The position numbers were made by a program, and so were the translations under genes. Below the pieces are notes generated by a model. It was not told where the DNA came from. It did no database searches and saw only the letters and a program-made list of their open reading frames with translations. From contig NZ_NEGE01000002.1 of assembly GCF_002135355.1 (NCBI RefSeq), positions 1-64,000 of the forward strand: a DNA stretch of 64,000 nucleotides. The letters are read 5' to 3'. Below, piece by piece: positions 26,755-35,164 of the stretch. Origin of the DNA: Acinetobacter sp. ANC 4169 (GTDB taxonomy: Bacteria > Pseudomonadota > Gammaproteobacteria > Pseudomonadales > Moraxellaceae). Position 1 is the first letter of the stretch. Each line of letters starts with the position of its first letter.

Positions 26755-28881
26755 ATGAATCATAAAGCTAAACAAAGTGAAGTCGCAGGCACTGATGCTT
26801 TAGACAAGCAAAATGAAAGTGCAAAAACACAACAGTTAGATGCTTCACGCAGTGACGCTACTGATCATGCATTGACCACCAATCAAGGCGTAAAGATTGC
26901 AGACAATCAGAACAGTTTAAGGGCAGGTGTAAGGGGTTCCACCTTACTGGAAGATTTTATCTTAAGAGAAAAAATCACGCATTTTGATCACGAACGTATC
27001 CCAGAGCGCATTGTGCATGCACGTGGTGTAGGGGCACATGGTTATTTTCAGGCTTATCCGGGCAATGAACAATATACCAAAGCCGGCTTTTTGACCGATT
27101 CCACTACACAGACGCCAATTTTTGTACGTTTTTCCACTGTACAAGGCCCTCGCGGGTCTGCGGATACCGTGCGGGATATCCGGGGTTTTGCCATTAAATT
27201 TTATACTCAGGAAGGTAATTACGATTTGGTCGGCAATAATGTTCCGGTTTTCTTTGTGCAAGATGGCATTAAATTTCCAGATTTTGTGCATGCCGTGAAA
27301 CCCGAACCGCATACTGAAGTGCCAACCGGAGGGTCAGCCCATGATACTTTCTGGGATTTTGTCTCCTTGGTACCGGAGTCTGCCCATACGGTGATGTGGG
27401 CAATGTCGGATCGTGCCATTCCACGTAATTTACGCTCAATTCAAGGTTTTGGGGTACATACCTTCCGTTTGATTAATGCGCAAGGCAAAGCCATATTTGT
27501 CAAATTTCACTGGACACCGAAACAAGGTTTAAGCCAACTGGTTTGGGATGAAGCACAAAAGCTGTCTGGTAAAGACCCTGATTTTCATCGCCGAGATTTA
27601 TATGAAGCGATTGAGTCGGGGAATTATCCGGAGTGGGAGCTGGGCATTCAAATTGTCGCTGAAGAAGATGAAATGAAGTTCGAGTTCGATTTGCTCGATC
27701 CTACAAAAATCATTCCGGAAGAACTGGTTCCGGTCACGCCTATTGGCAAGTTTGTACTGAACCGTAATGTCGATAATTTCTTTGCAGAAATTGAACAGGT
27801 GGCCTTTTGTCCTGCACATATTGTACCGGGTATAGATTTCACCAATGACCCTTTATTGCAGGCACGTTTATTTTCTTATACCGACACCCAGTTGAGCCGC
27901 TTGGGTGGCCCGAACTTTCATCAATTGCCGATTAATAAACCGGTTTGCCCTTTTCATAACAACCAGCGTGATGCCATGCATCAAACTTATATTCATCGCG
28001 GCCAGGCATCCTATCAACCCAATTCGATTGATAACAACTGGCCAGTGGAAACGCCAGCCGCGGTACAGGACGGCGGTTTTGAGAGCTACCAGGAACGTAT
28101 AGATGGTAAAAAAATTCGCCAGCGCAGTGAATCTTTTTCAGATCATTTCTCGCAAGCCCGACTGTATTACCAGAGCTTGGCAGCGCATGAACAAAAACAC
28201 GTGGTGGATGCCTATACTTTCGAATTGAGTAAAGTGCAACGTCCACATATCCGCCAACGTGAAGTGCAAGAAGTATTGGCCAATATCGATCTGGATCTGG
28301 CGCAACAGGTCGGTAAAAACTTGGGTATAGAAGTCGCTGCACCACAAAATCCGGCAAAATCTTCCTCGGTAGAAAAATCGGCACGTCTTTCTATGACAGC
28401 ATTTGTTCCTGAGGATATTAAAGCTAAAAAAATTGCAGTACTGGTGCATGATCAGGTTAATCAAGCCAGTATCGATGCGATTCAACAATGGGCTACAGCT
28501 GAAAAAGCCGTGGCTCACATATTGACTCCAACGCCAGGTCCTGTGATGAATCAACAACAGGCTCAAGTTGCCTCGAATGGTATGCAAAAAGCAGAACCTT
28601 CCATTGCTTATGATGCAGTCGTGATTGTCGATGGTGATAATTACCCGCAAGCGCTAAAAGATGGGGTGATAAAACACTATCTTCTGGAGGCCTATAAGCA
28701 CCTGAAGCCAATTGTGTTGTTAGGAGATAAGCAAAAACTTTTACATGAGCTTAAATTGCCGCATGATGAAGGGACTTTAAATGCAGAGGATTTTGCATCT
28801 GTGCAAGAACAGTTTAAAACCCTGATCCGCCATCATCGGATCTGGTCACGCGAAGCCATTGCCGACACAGTTCCTGCTTAA
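26755..28881 (+). CDS. katE: Catalase HPII, large-subunit type
   Basis: 708 residues, clade 2 large catalase. It dismutates H2O2 with heme in the cytoplasm. Catalytic His88 ([10 protein letters not shown]), the distal Asn in VGNNVPVFF (161/162) and the proximal heme ligand Tyr375 (RLFSYTDTQ) are present. The C-terminal 150 residues form the flavodoxin-like domain ([12 protein letters not shown] onward). At the place of E. coli HPII His392, which is cross-linked to the heme Tyr, there is Cys352 ([10 protein letters not shown]). The N-terminal 60 residues are a hydrophilic extension. It sits after the diiron gene in the stress island and is followed by a perfect terminator. Confidence 0.96.
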   Translation: MNHKAKQSEVAGTDALDKQNESAKTQQLDASRSDATDHALTTNQGVKIADNQNSLRAGVRGSTLLEDFILREKITHFDHERIPERIVHARGVGAHGYFQAYPGNEQYTKAGFLTDSTTQTPIFVRFSTVQGPRGSADTVRDIRGFAIKFYTQEGNYDLVGNNVPVFFVQDGIKFPDFVHAVKPEPHTEVPTGGSAHDTFWDFVSLVPESAHTVMWAMSDRAIPRNLRSIQGFGVHTFRLINAQGKAIFVKFHWTPKQGLSQLVWDEAQKLSGKDPDFHRRDLYEAIESGNYPEWELGIQIVAEEDEMKFEFDLLDPTKIIPEELVPVTPIGKFVLNRNVDNFFAEIEQVAFCPAHIVPGIDFTNDPLLQARLFSYTDTQLSRLGGPNFHQLPINKPVCPFHNNQRDAMHQTYIHRGQASYQPNSIDNNWPVETPAAVQDGGFESYQERIDGKKIRQRSESFSDHFSQARLYYQSLAAHEQKHVVDAYTFELSKVQRPHIRQREVQEVLANIDLDLAQQVGKNLGIEVAAPQNPAKSSSVEKSARLSMTAFVPEDIKAKKIAVLVHDQVNQASIDAIQQWATAEKAVAHILTPTPGPVMNQQQAQVASNGMQKAEPSIAYDAVVIVDGDNYPQALKDGVIKHYLLEAYKHLKPIVLLGDKQKLLHELKLPHDEGTLNAEDFASVQEQFKTLIRHHRIWSREAIADTVPA

Positions 28882-28910
28882 GCAACGCCATTTTCAATCC
28901 ACTATTGCTC

Positions 28911-28944
28911 GTAAAAAGCCCTATCTTGAAGATAGGGCTTTTTA
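28911..28944. terminator. Terminator after katE
   Basis: AAAAAGCCCTATCTT-GA-AGATAGGGCTTTTT, a near-perfect long stem usable in both directions. Confidence 0.92.
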
Positions 28945-29483
28945 CAATTGAACAAAGTTAATTTTTTAAACTGGAATTGCCCTTTAGCCTGTGTTTAAGG
29001 GGAGAAGCTGATAGTCTGATCAGAAGTACTTAATAATGAAATTATTGAAATTTGTAGTCTGGATATATTAAGGAGAGATTGATTTTTTGGTCATATTTTG
29101 TTTTTAATTGAATAATAAGACCTTCTTATAAATAAGCTGTTGAATATGTGTAATTTGTTTATATGTATTATTTATGTATTCATATTATTTTAAATTTTGT
29201 GAAATAAATATTATTTAAAAAATAAAAATAATACTAAATATAGTGTATATGTTTGAATAAAATATGTTTTTTTAATAAAAATAAAGCATTAAGAACTTAT
29301 TTAATACATAGGTTGGATTATTATTTAATAAAGATGTTGAATTTTATAAGTATAATTTTATTAAAATATTATATTTTGATACATCATGATTGTTTTTATT
29401 TGGTTAACTTAGGTATATGCTGATATTGTCATTAATAATTAGGCTGTTGATTATCTTTAAATAATGTCAAAAGGAATAGTGTT
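28945..29483. other. Intergenic, extremely AT-rich
   Basis: 540 bases with no supportable gene; long AT tracts with few G or C. It probably contains the promoter of the small hydrophilin gene. The composition is typical for DNA bound by H-NS-like silencers. Confidence 0.4.
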
Positions 29484-29624
29484 ATGTCTAAGTCTCAACC
29501 TCAAAATCAAACAGATATGAATCAAAGGAATCAACCGATAAAACAACCCCATCATTTACCACAGCAAGACCACAAACATAATCAGCAAAAAGATTCTGGA
29601 AAGCAGTCTCAAAATGAAAAATAA
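29484..29624 (+). CDS. Small Gln/Asn-rich hydrophilin, 46 residues
   Basis: ATG at 29484 with AAAGGAA upstream. The peptide is MSKSQPQNQTDMNQRNQPIK and so on, rich in Gln, Asn, His, Lys and Pro with almost no hydrophobic residue, so certainly disordered. It is similar in composition to the products at 23925, 46940 and 55984. A GC-rich hairpin and two small genes follow on the same strand. Confidence 0.6.
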   Translation: MSKSQPQNQTDMNQRNQPIKQPHHLPQQDHKHNQQKDSGKQSQNEK

Positions 29625-29656
29625 ATCAGGATTTACTGTTATGGTCAGTAAGATGT

Positions 29657-29680
29657 TTAAAGGGGGGAAAGCCCCTTTAA
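29657..29680 (+). other. Hairpin between small genes
   Basis: TTAAAGGGG-GGAA-AGCCCCTTTAA. No T-run follows, so it is not a standard terminator. It ends just before the AGGAAAGGAG ribosome site of the next gene and may affect mRNA stability or partial termination. Confidence 0.6.
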
Positions 29681-29698
29681 GCAGGAAAGGAGTTAAGT

Positions 29699-29920
29699 AT
29701 GAATATCAGACCTGTAAAAGCTCATAAAATGAATGAGGATTTTGATACATCGCCCACCGTAATTTATACCGGTGAATATGATGAGGAAAATCATTTGGTA
29801 AATGTATATAACTCATCGCAAGAACAATTGACAAAAATTATGGGTACTAATCAATGGATTTTGAATTCTACGGGTGAGGTATTTTTTATTGAAGAAGATG
29901 TACCTTATTTTGCTAATTAA
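29699..29920 (+). CDS. Hypothetical small protein
   Basis: 73 residues, MNIRPVKAHKMNEDFDTSPTV. A strong ribosome site (GGAAAGGAG) precedes it. An acidic beta-type pattern (TVIYTGEYDEE, QWILNSTGEVFFIEEDVPYF) suggests a small beta domain. No family recognised. It forms a likely unit with the next gene, 21 bases away, which is of similar length and style. Confidence 0.55.
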   Translation: MNIRPVKAHKMNEDFDTSPTVIYTGEYDEENHLVNVYNSSQEQLTKIMGTNQWILNSTGEVFFIEEDVPYFAN

Positions 29921-29941
29921 CAAGGTCAGGTGAAATAAATA

Positions 29942-30151
29942 ATGAATACAGCAACCACATATCCACAGAAATTAGTGACATTCTATAAACTCGATAGCCC
30001 GGATATTCAGAGAGGTATATGGGCAAATTACGATAAGAATGGAAATTTTCTCAATCTGACCAATTATTATGGTAAAAGATTAGACCTGATCGGGCCAGAT
30101 CGGGTACGTATAGATGGTGAAGTTTGGGTATGCAAAGAACATTTTAAATAA
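29942..30151 (+). CDS. Hypothetical small protein
   Basis: 69 residues, MNTATTYPQKLVTFYKLDSPD. Its pattern (GIWANYDKNGNFLNLTNYYGKRLDLIG then DRVRIDGEVWVCKEHFK) ends like the preceding protein, in a short beta hairpin with VWVC. The two could be distant paralogues. AGGTGAAATAA precedes the ATG. Function unknown. Confidence 0.55.
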   Translation: MNTATTYPQKLVTFYKLDSPDIQRGIWANYDKNGNFLNLTNYYGKRLDLIGPDRVRIDGEVWVCKEHFK

Positions 30152-30319
30152 ATAGATTCGTGTGTTTTCTTTAATAAGAAGTTTAAATATAAAATGTAGC
30201 ATAATGAATATAACTAAAATAATGCCTTTAAAATAAAAATGAGTATTTTTAATATTTAGTATTTGTTGTAATGAAATGGAATGATTCAGCACAAATTATT
30301 TTAACTTATCAAGTTTAAA

Positions 30320-30349
30320 TAAGCCCCTCCATATCGAAGAAAGGGCTTA
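30320..30349 (-). terminator. Terminator for the DUF2171 gene
   Basis: On the minus strand AAGCCCT and GGGGCTT pair around a long loop, followed by ATTT. Moderate strength. Confidence 0.55.
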
Positions 30350-30370
30350 TACGGTAGTGTTTTGCCTTGC

Positions 30371-30604
30371 TTAAGCCGCAACCCAATGACTTTTGACTTC
30401 TTCAGAATCTACATTGAGCATAACCTGATTTTCTTTAATTTCACTCACCCATGAAAGTGGAATAAGGTGATGACTACCTTCTTCATTTCTTGTTAACTTG
30501 ATTTGATCTGTGCCTTGAAGGTGATCTACTGTTCCTACTTTTTTACCATCTACGGCAATTACGTCAGCATGTTTAGTAATGTCATTTACATTGATAGTAG
30601 CCAT
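30371..30604 (-). CDS. DUF2171 protein (PRC-barrel-like)
   Basis: 77 residues. ITKHADVIAVDGKKVGTVDHLQG, IKLTRNE and HHLIPLSWVSEI fit DUF2171, a small beta-barrel related to the PRC barrel (HxxIPLxWV is the typical block). The molecular role is unknown; related genes in other bacteria are often general-stress induced. AGGAGAGGT precedes the ATG. It sits in the stress island alone on its strand. Confidence 0.82.
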   Translation of the reverse strand: MATINVNDITKHADVIAVDGKKVGTVDHLQGTDQIKLTRNEEGSHHLIPLSWVSEIKENQVMLNVDSEEVKSHWVAA

Positions 30605-30927
30605 TTCATACCTCTCCTGTATAGCGGTAATCTTGCACCCTCTAATTTAAGGTATTCTCCAATTTTTGGCGCTATATATATGCAAAAGGGAACAAATCTT
30701 TAAGCAACTTTACTTTAGTGCATAAATATCATGCTTTAGAAAGAAATTTTTGCGTTATAGCTGTTTAAAAAAATGCAGCAGAATTTAATATTTAATCCTT
30801 TTCCTTATTGATTATTTTTATGTTTTATATATGTAGATCAATCCTGAATTAAAAATGGCACAGCTTGTTTTTTTATCATTTTAAACAACAGCAATGCTGC
30901 GCTACGAGCAAATAATAAATATTACAA
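30605..30927. other. Intergenic, AT-rich
   Basis: No gene seen in about 320 bases. It carries the promoter region of the DUF2171 gene and the 3-prime end of the SRAP gene. Confidence 0.4.
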
Positions 30928-31554
30928 TTAAGTTGCTGCTGTACGATTTTTGGGTACAGCAAGATATTCATCCTGCATTTCAAAGAAGAATTGATTTGCT
31001 TGATCATAGTTGCTATTTAACCAATCTATCCTGGCATTTTCTGGAATGACGATGACCGAGCGCTTTTCATCTTTGGGTGTGTGAAATTGCTTCATAAAAG
31101 GATGATGGTCAGCATTGATCGTTAACAGGCTCATGGATCGAACCGGTTTATTCTCAATGACTGCATTTTCATAAATGGCGGCGAGGGTAAAGGGCAGTCC
31201 ATCTTTGCGGAAAATCGCATACCAGTGCGGTTTGCCATCTATATATTTGGGCTCGAAGATGGCATCGACAGGTACCAAGGCAAACTGATTCTTATGCCAT
31301 GCATGACGAAAACTGGGTTTGCTTGCCACGGTTTCAGTCCTGGCATTATAGGTGTGACGAGCATATTTCAATTCTTTTGCCCAAAAAGGAATAAGACCAA
31401 ATTTGGCAACATCCCATTCAGGTTGATCTGCACCATGCATTAAAATTGGAGCATCATATAATGGGTAAATATGATCAGGATATTCAAATTGAGGCTCGGA
31501 AAGGCCGAGAAGAAATGCTCTATTTCTTTTAATTGCTTCAAAATTTGCGCACAT
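30928..31554 (-). CDS. SOS-response-associated peptidase (YedK/HMCES, SRAP)
   Basis: 208 residues from MCANFEAIK. This start is required: the family acts through Cys2, exposed once Met is removed, and cross-links to abasic sites in single-stranded DNA. The other active-site residues are visible: Asn70 (YNARTET), Glu101 (IFEPK) and His158 (KQFHTP). It shields abasic sites and prevents strand breaks. The frame is open 11 codons upstream, but that would hide Cys2. It belongs with the oxidative- and DNA-damage genes of this island. Confidence 0.93.
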   Translation of the reverse strand: MCANFEAIKRNRAFLLGLSEPQFEYPDHIYPLYDAPILMHGADQPEWDVAKFGLIPFWAKELKYARHTYNARTETVASKPSFRHAWHKNQFALVPVDAIFEPKYIDGKPHWYAIFRKDGLPFTLAAIYENAVIENKPVRSMSLLTINADHHPFMKQFHTPKDEKRSVIVIPENARIDWLNSNYDQANQFFFEMQDEYLAVPKNRTAAT

Positions 31555-31745
31555 GGAGCTGTCTCTAAATTTTTTCTTGATCATCATTACAGCAAAAAAG
31601 ATTCCTCCTCATGATTAATCTTACAAATTTAGCACCATTCATATTAAAACCAGTAATACGCTGTTTTAAGGTGCGAACAAGTCTGGACGCAAACTGAGCA
31701 GCCAGTGAATAAAGCACTCGGTCAGATCAATATGCTTGGTCTAAA

Positions 31746-31997
31746 TTAAGGTGAGTCATATTCATATTTATACAAGTCTATTTCGGCATGGATAAATAAC
31801 TCTCCATAATGTGTGCTTAGAAAAGTTTCGGCTTCAGTTTGAGTAATGAAAATTTTTGCCATATTTATATCAATTGACCAATACCAGGGGCTGGCAAAGG
31901 CCAAATCCAGATCCGACATTTGCCAATTATGGCAGTCATCAAATTGATCTCGATAAGCGAGAAAGCTTTGATTTTTTTTTATGCAATAGAGTGTCAT
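31746..31997 (-). CDS. Hypothetical protein, 83 residues
   Basis: Start taken at 31997 (MTLYCIKKNQSFLAYRDQFDD) because AAAGGGGTG lies just before it. Soluble, rich in aromatic residues (ASPWYWSIDINMAKIF), with TQTEAETFLSTH near the end. No known domain recognised. Only about 190 bases from the SRAP gene on the same strand, with no terminator between, so possibly co-transcribed. Confidence 0.55.
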   Translation of the reverse strand: MTLYCIKKNQSFLAYRDQFDDCHNWQMSDLDLAFASPWYWSIDINMAKIFITQTEAETFLSTHYGELFIHAEIDLYKYEYDSP

Positions 31998-32229
31998 GGT
32001 ATTCACCCCTTTCACGGGTAAATTAGGATTTTAAAGGAGCAGATTCATTGACACTTTTAAAAATTGTGAACAGCAAAAGCACATATCTTAAAAGCCAATG
32101 ATAATCATGCTGTTATATTTTTTTGTAATGACATTATCCGACAAGCGGTAAAATAGTTCGGCTAGATGTGCCAATGAATCAAATAAAGCCCTCTTAAGAG
32201 AGCTTTATGAAATTGCAGGATCATAATCT

Positions 32230-32397
32230 TTAATGGTGTCTTTTTTTCTTGCCGCCACCATCTTGCTTATTTACGGTAGCCCAAGCAATGCGTTCCGCAT
32301 CATCTTGGGAAAGTCCACGTTCTTTTTCACTGTCCTCAATATGTTTCGCTTGCCGCTTCTGCTTCTCTGTATAAGCTGATTTATCGCCTCTAGGCAT
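32230..32397 (-). CDS. Small KGG-type protein (annotated elsewhere as plasmid stabilization protein)
   Basis: 55 residues, MPRGDKSAYTEKQKRQAKHI, then helical EDSEKERGLSQDDAERIAWATVNKQDGGGKKKRHH. This is the conserved small basic protein with the block AERIAWATVNKQDGGGKK that is often labelled plasmid stabilization protein, though that role is unproven. It occurs widely in genomes beside general-stress genes. Too short for many gene finders, but the composition and family match are convincing. Confidence 0.8.
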   Translation of the reverse strand: MPRGDKSAYTEKQKRQAKHIEDSEKERGLSQDDAERIAWATVNKQDGGGKKKRHH

Positions 32398-32490
32398 AAT
32401 GTATCCCTCTTTAGATTTACAGCTTTGTTCATTTAAGCAAAAAAAAATTTATGCTGGGTAATAATATGTCGAGCTTTGGTGTGGGATTTG

Positions 32491-32650
32491 ATTCAAATGA
32501 TTCAAATGATTCAAATGATTCAAATGATTCAAATGATTCAAATGATTCAAATGATTCAAATGATTCAAATGATTCAAATGATTCAAATGATTCAAATGAT
32601 TCAAATGATTCAAATGATTCAAATGATTCAAATGATTCAAATGATTCAAA
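32491..32650. repeat. 9-bp minisatellite, 17 perfect copies plus 7 bases
   Basis: ATTCAAATG is repeated 17 times with no change, then ATTCAAA. All frames stay open across it (Asn-Asp-Ser, Met-Ile-Gln, Asn-His-Leu), but none has coding context, so it is best read as non-coding, in the upstream region of the KGG-type gene (about 95 bases from its start). Copy number is likely to vary between strains. Confidence 0.97.
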
Positions 32651-32715
32651 GCGTTCTCACTACACCTCTTTCATAAATCAAAAAATGATCATTAGAAAGT
32701 AATGAAATTAAATTG

Positions 32716-32822
32716 GGAAGTTCCTTCTCCCATTGGGAGAAGGCTAGGATGAGGGGCTTTTTTTCATAGAAACCTCTCCCTCTTGCGCGTAATTACGCTC
32801 ATCCTTAACAAGGAGAGGGAAT
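32716..32822. repeat. REP-like palindromic repeat pair, second copy
   Basis: Module B (TTCCTTCTCCC-ATT-GGGAGAAGG then CTAGGATGAGGGG) is followed by module A (ACCTCTCCC ... AAGGAGAGGGAATTTTC). Both are related to 20584-20716 but in reversed order. Intergenic, downstream of the SDR gene. Confidence 0.7.
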
Positions 32823-32895
32823 TTTCATTGCTAATAAAAATTGATTAAAAATTGATTAAAAATTATTTATGCAAGAAGTTTACTGTTTAAATGGT

Positions 32896-33762
32896 TTAGC
32901 CATTAATAATCGTACCGCCATTAACATGAATGACTTGACCTGAAATATAACTGGCTTCATCCGAAGCAAGAAATAAATAAGCTGGAGCGACTTCGCTGGG
33001 TTGTCCCATTCGTCCCATGGGCGTTTTTTTACCAAAATCTTTTAATTGCTCTTCATCAAAACTGCTTGGAATGAGAGGCGTCCAGATCGGACCCGGCGCT
33101 ACTGCATTGACCCGAATCCCGGTTTTATTTTTCAATAAATTTGTGGATAGGCTGCGGGTAAATGACGTAATCGCGCCTTTGGTACTGGCATAGTCAATCA
33201 GCAGGTCATGGCCATGATAACTGGTGATACTGCTGGTATTGATGATTGAATCACCTTGGGTCATATAAGGAATCACCATTTGAGTTAAGTAAAACATGGA
33301 TAAAATATTGATTTCAAAAGTTTTAAAAAGTTGTTGGGTGTTGATGTCAGTAATATATTTTTGCGGATATTGCACGCCGGCATTGTTAATTAAGATATTG
33401 ATTGTTTTAAATTTTTGAAGTGTTTTTTCGACTATCATGCTTATTTCATCGTGATGCTGTAAATCGCATTTCAACAACAGGCAACGGCGACCTTCTTTTT
33501 CTACCATTCTCTTGGTTTCTTCGGCATCTTTATCTTCTTCCAAATAGCAGATCGCAATATCTGCACCTTCGCGTGCAAACAACACTGCGATTGATCTGCC
33601 AATACCGCTATCACCGCCGGTGATCAGGGCAATTTTGTCTTTTAATTTATTGCTTCCTTGATAATTGGGTTTGATGACTTCTGGTTGAGGATGCATTTGC
33701 GATTGAATACCCGGTTGATGGGCTTGGACTTCTATTGATGGGCTTTTGGGATATTTATACAT
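32896..33762 (-). CDS. SDR-family oxidoreductase, YghA-like
   Basis: 288 residues. The NAD(P) site is TGGDSGIGRSIA (near 48-59), NNAGVQ (near 127) follows, and the catalytic triad lies in TSSITSY ... DYASTKGA (Ser, Tyr, Lys). The N-terminal 40 residues (YPKSPSIEVQAHQPGIQSQMHPQPE) match the extended class of general-stress glucose/aldehyde reductases of the YghA/YhdF type. The substrate is uncertain. It fits the stress island by family. Monocistronic. Confidence 0.88.
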   Translation of the reverse strand: MYKYPKSPSIEVQAHQPGIQSQMHPQPEVIKPNYQGSNKLKDKIALITGGDSGIGRSIAVLFAREGADIAICYLEEDKDAEETKRMVEKEGRRCLLLKCDLQHHDEISMIVEKTLQKFKTINILINNAGVQYPQKYITDINTQQLFKTFEINILSMFYLTQMVIPYMTQGDSIINTSSITSYHGHDLLIDYASTKGAITSFTRSLSTNLLKNKTGIRVNAVAPGPIWTPLIPSSFDEEQLKDFGKKTPMGRMGQPSEVAPAYLFLASDEASYISGQVIHVNGGTIING

Positions 33763-33966
33763 ATTCTTTCTGCTCCACTATTTTTTAAATGCTTAAAATA
33801 TATTAGGAGCTTTATGCGAGGGAGTTAGATGGAGCAAACATTAAATAACACAATGCATGAGAAAATTATCAATGCTTCAATAAATATCTTTCATAAATCA
33901 AAAAGCGACCATCTTTTTGACTAATTATTTGTACCTCAGTTTTTTTGCATTCGTGCATAATCTGCG
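33763..33966. other. Intergenic with a possible 31-codon ORF
   Basis: ATG at 33829 with GAGGGAGTTAG upstream opens MEQTLNNTMHEKIINASINI and ends at 33924. The ribosome site is good, but the peptide has no recognisable feature. The stretch TTTCATAAATCAAAAA occurs here and again just right of the minisatellite at 32670. Confidence 0.3.
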
Positions 33967-34269
33967 ATGAAATACATCGATTCAAAGAAGCTTTCTGACA
34001 CACATTTCAAGCGATATACTGGCATCTTATGGTCAACCTCCTCTTTAATGATTGAGCAATTGAAAATGCACGTTCCCGCAAAAGGCAGACCACCCAAGCT
34101 TAGCTTGGAAGATCAGGTTCTTCTCTGTCTAAGCTATTGGCGTGAATACCGATTTACAGACTATACGCATAGACACAGTCTAAAAGAAGTGCATGAACTG
34201 TTCGCCAATTCCTATGCGGATGAATCTGAACTGATCTTCTGCATAGCAATCAAAAATGAGATAGTTTAA
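33967..34269 (+). pseudogene. IS5-type transposase N-terminal remnant
   Basis: MKYIDSKKLSDTHFKRYTGI and GRPPKLSLEDQVLLCLSYWREYR match the N-terminal helix-turn-helix of IS5-group transposases of Acinetobacter. The frame then runs into unrelated sequence and stops at 100 residues, and the whole DDE domain is missing. A dead fragment between the SDR and DJ-1 genes. Confidence 0.7.
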
Positions 34270-34290
34270 AAAGCTTGTTTGTAAACTTGA

Positions 34291-34977
34291 CTACCTCCTT
34301 AATTGGAGTAATTTTAACAGTGCTTCTGCTGTCGCAGCAGAAGATGTCGGATTTTGTCCTGTAATGAGTAAGCCATCTTGCTGTACATGAACCTGCCAAT
34401 CCTCTGCCTTGGAATATTGTCCACCATTTTCCTTGAGCATGTCTTCGACCAAAAAAGGAACAATTTCGGTCAGACCTACAGCATCTTCTTCAGTATTGCT
34501 AAAGCCTGTGACTGACTTGCCTTTTACAATGGGTTGGTTATCACTGCTTTTCACATGACGTAGTACGCCGGGCGCATGACAAACCAAAGCCACCGGTTTA
34601 TTCGACTCTAAGGATTGCTCAATTAGTGCGATTGAATCAGGATCTTTTGCCAGATCCCATAAAGGCCCATGTCCACCTGGATAAAATACTGCATCAAAAT
34701 CGGAAATAGAAATTTCACTTAGTTTCTGGGTATTCGCCAACGCTTGCATGGCAGATGTATCCGCTTCGAAACGATGAGTGGTTTCAGTTTGCGCATCTTT
34801 TTCATTACTTTTTGGGTCTAACGGCGGCTGCCCCCCTTTAGGAGAGACTAATGTAACTTCTGCACCGGCATCGATAAACGCATAATAAGGCGCAGCCAGC
34901 TCTTCCAACCAGAAGCCGGTTTTCTTACCGGTATTACCAAGCGTGTCATGTGAAGTCAGAACAATCAGTACTTTCAT
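34291..34977 (-). CDS. DJ-1/PfpI-family protein (Hsp31/HchA-like)
   Basis: 228 residues. The nucleophile Cys133 lies in ALVCHAPGVL; Glu25/26 (GFWLEELAAPYYAF) completes the acid pair, and FYPGGHGPLWDL carries the conserved Gly-rich turn. Members are glyoxalase III-like or protein-repair enzymes working on methylglyoxal damage. The start has GGAAAATAAT upstream. It closes the stress island on its right side. Confidence 0.9.
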   Translation of the reverse strand: MKVLIVLTSHDTLGNTGKKTGFWLEELAAPYYAFIDAGAEVTLVSPKGGQPPLDPKSNEKDAQTETTHRFEADTSAMQALANTQKLSEISISDFDAVFYPGGHGPLWDLAKDPDSIALIEQSLESNKPVALVCHAPGVLRHVKSSDNQPIVKGKSVTGFSNTEEDAVGLTEIVPFLVEDMLKENGGQYSKAEDWQVHVQQDGLLITGQNPTSSAATAEALLKLLQLRR

Positions 34978-35164
34978 ATTATTTTCCTGTATTTTCCTAA
35001 AAATTATTCAAGTCATCGGCTGTTAATTTAGCAAGTACACAGCTTGAAAAATGTTCTTATAGGTTTATTTGCTGTATTGATACGTTATGGCTTAAGTTGA
35101 TTCAACTCAATACAGATTGAATCAACTTACAAAGAAAAAAGTCATCTAAAGATCAAAAAATTAT

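Noticed and set aside
28945..29483. Possible genes in the AT-rich gap after katE
   Set aside because: Only short frames with poor composition and no ribosome sites.
32491..32650. CRISPR array
   Set aside because: The repeats are contiguous 9-mers without spacers, and no cas genes are near.
32449..32702. Three overlapping frames (NDS, MIQ, NHL repeats) across the minisatellite
   Set aside because: A 9-bp repeat without stop leaves several frames open on both strands by chance. None has a ribosome site, a normal start region or non-repeat coding sequence.
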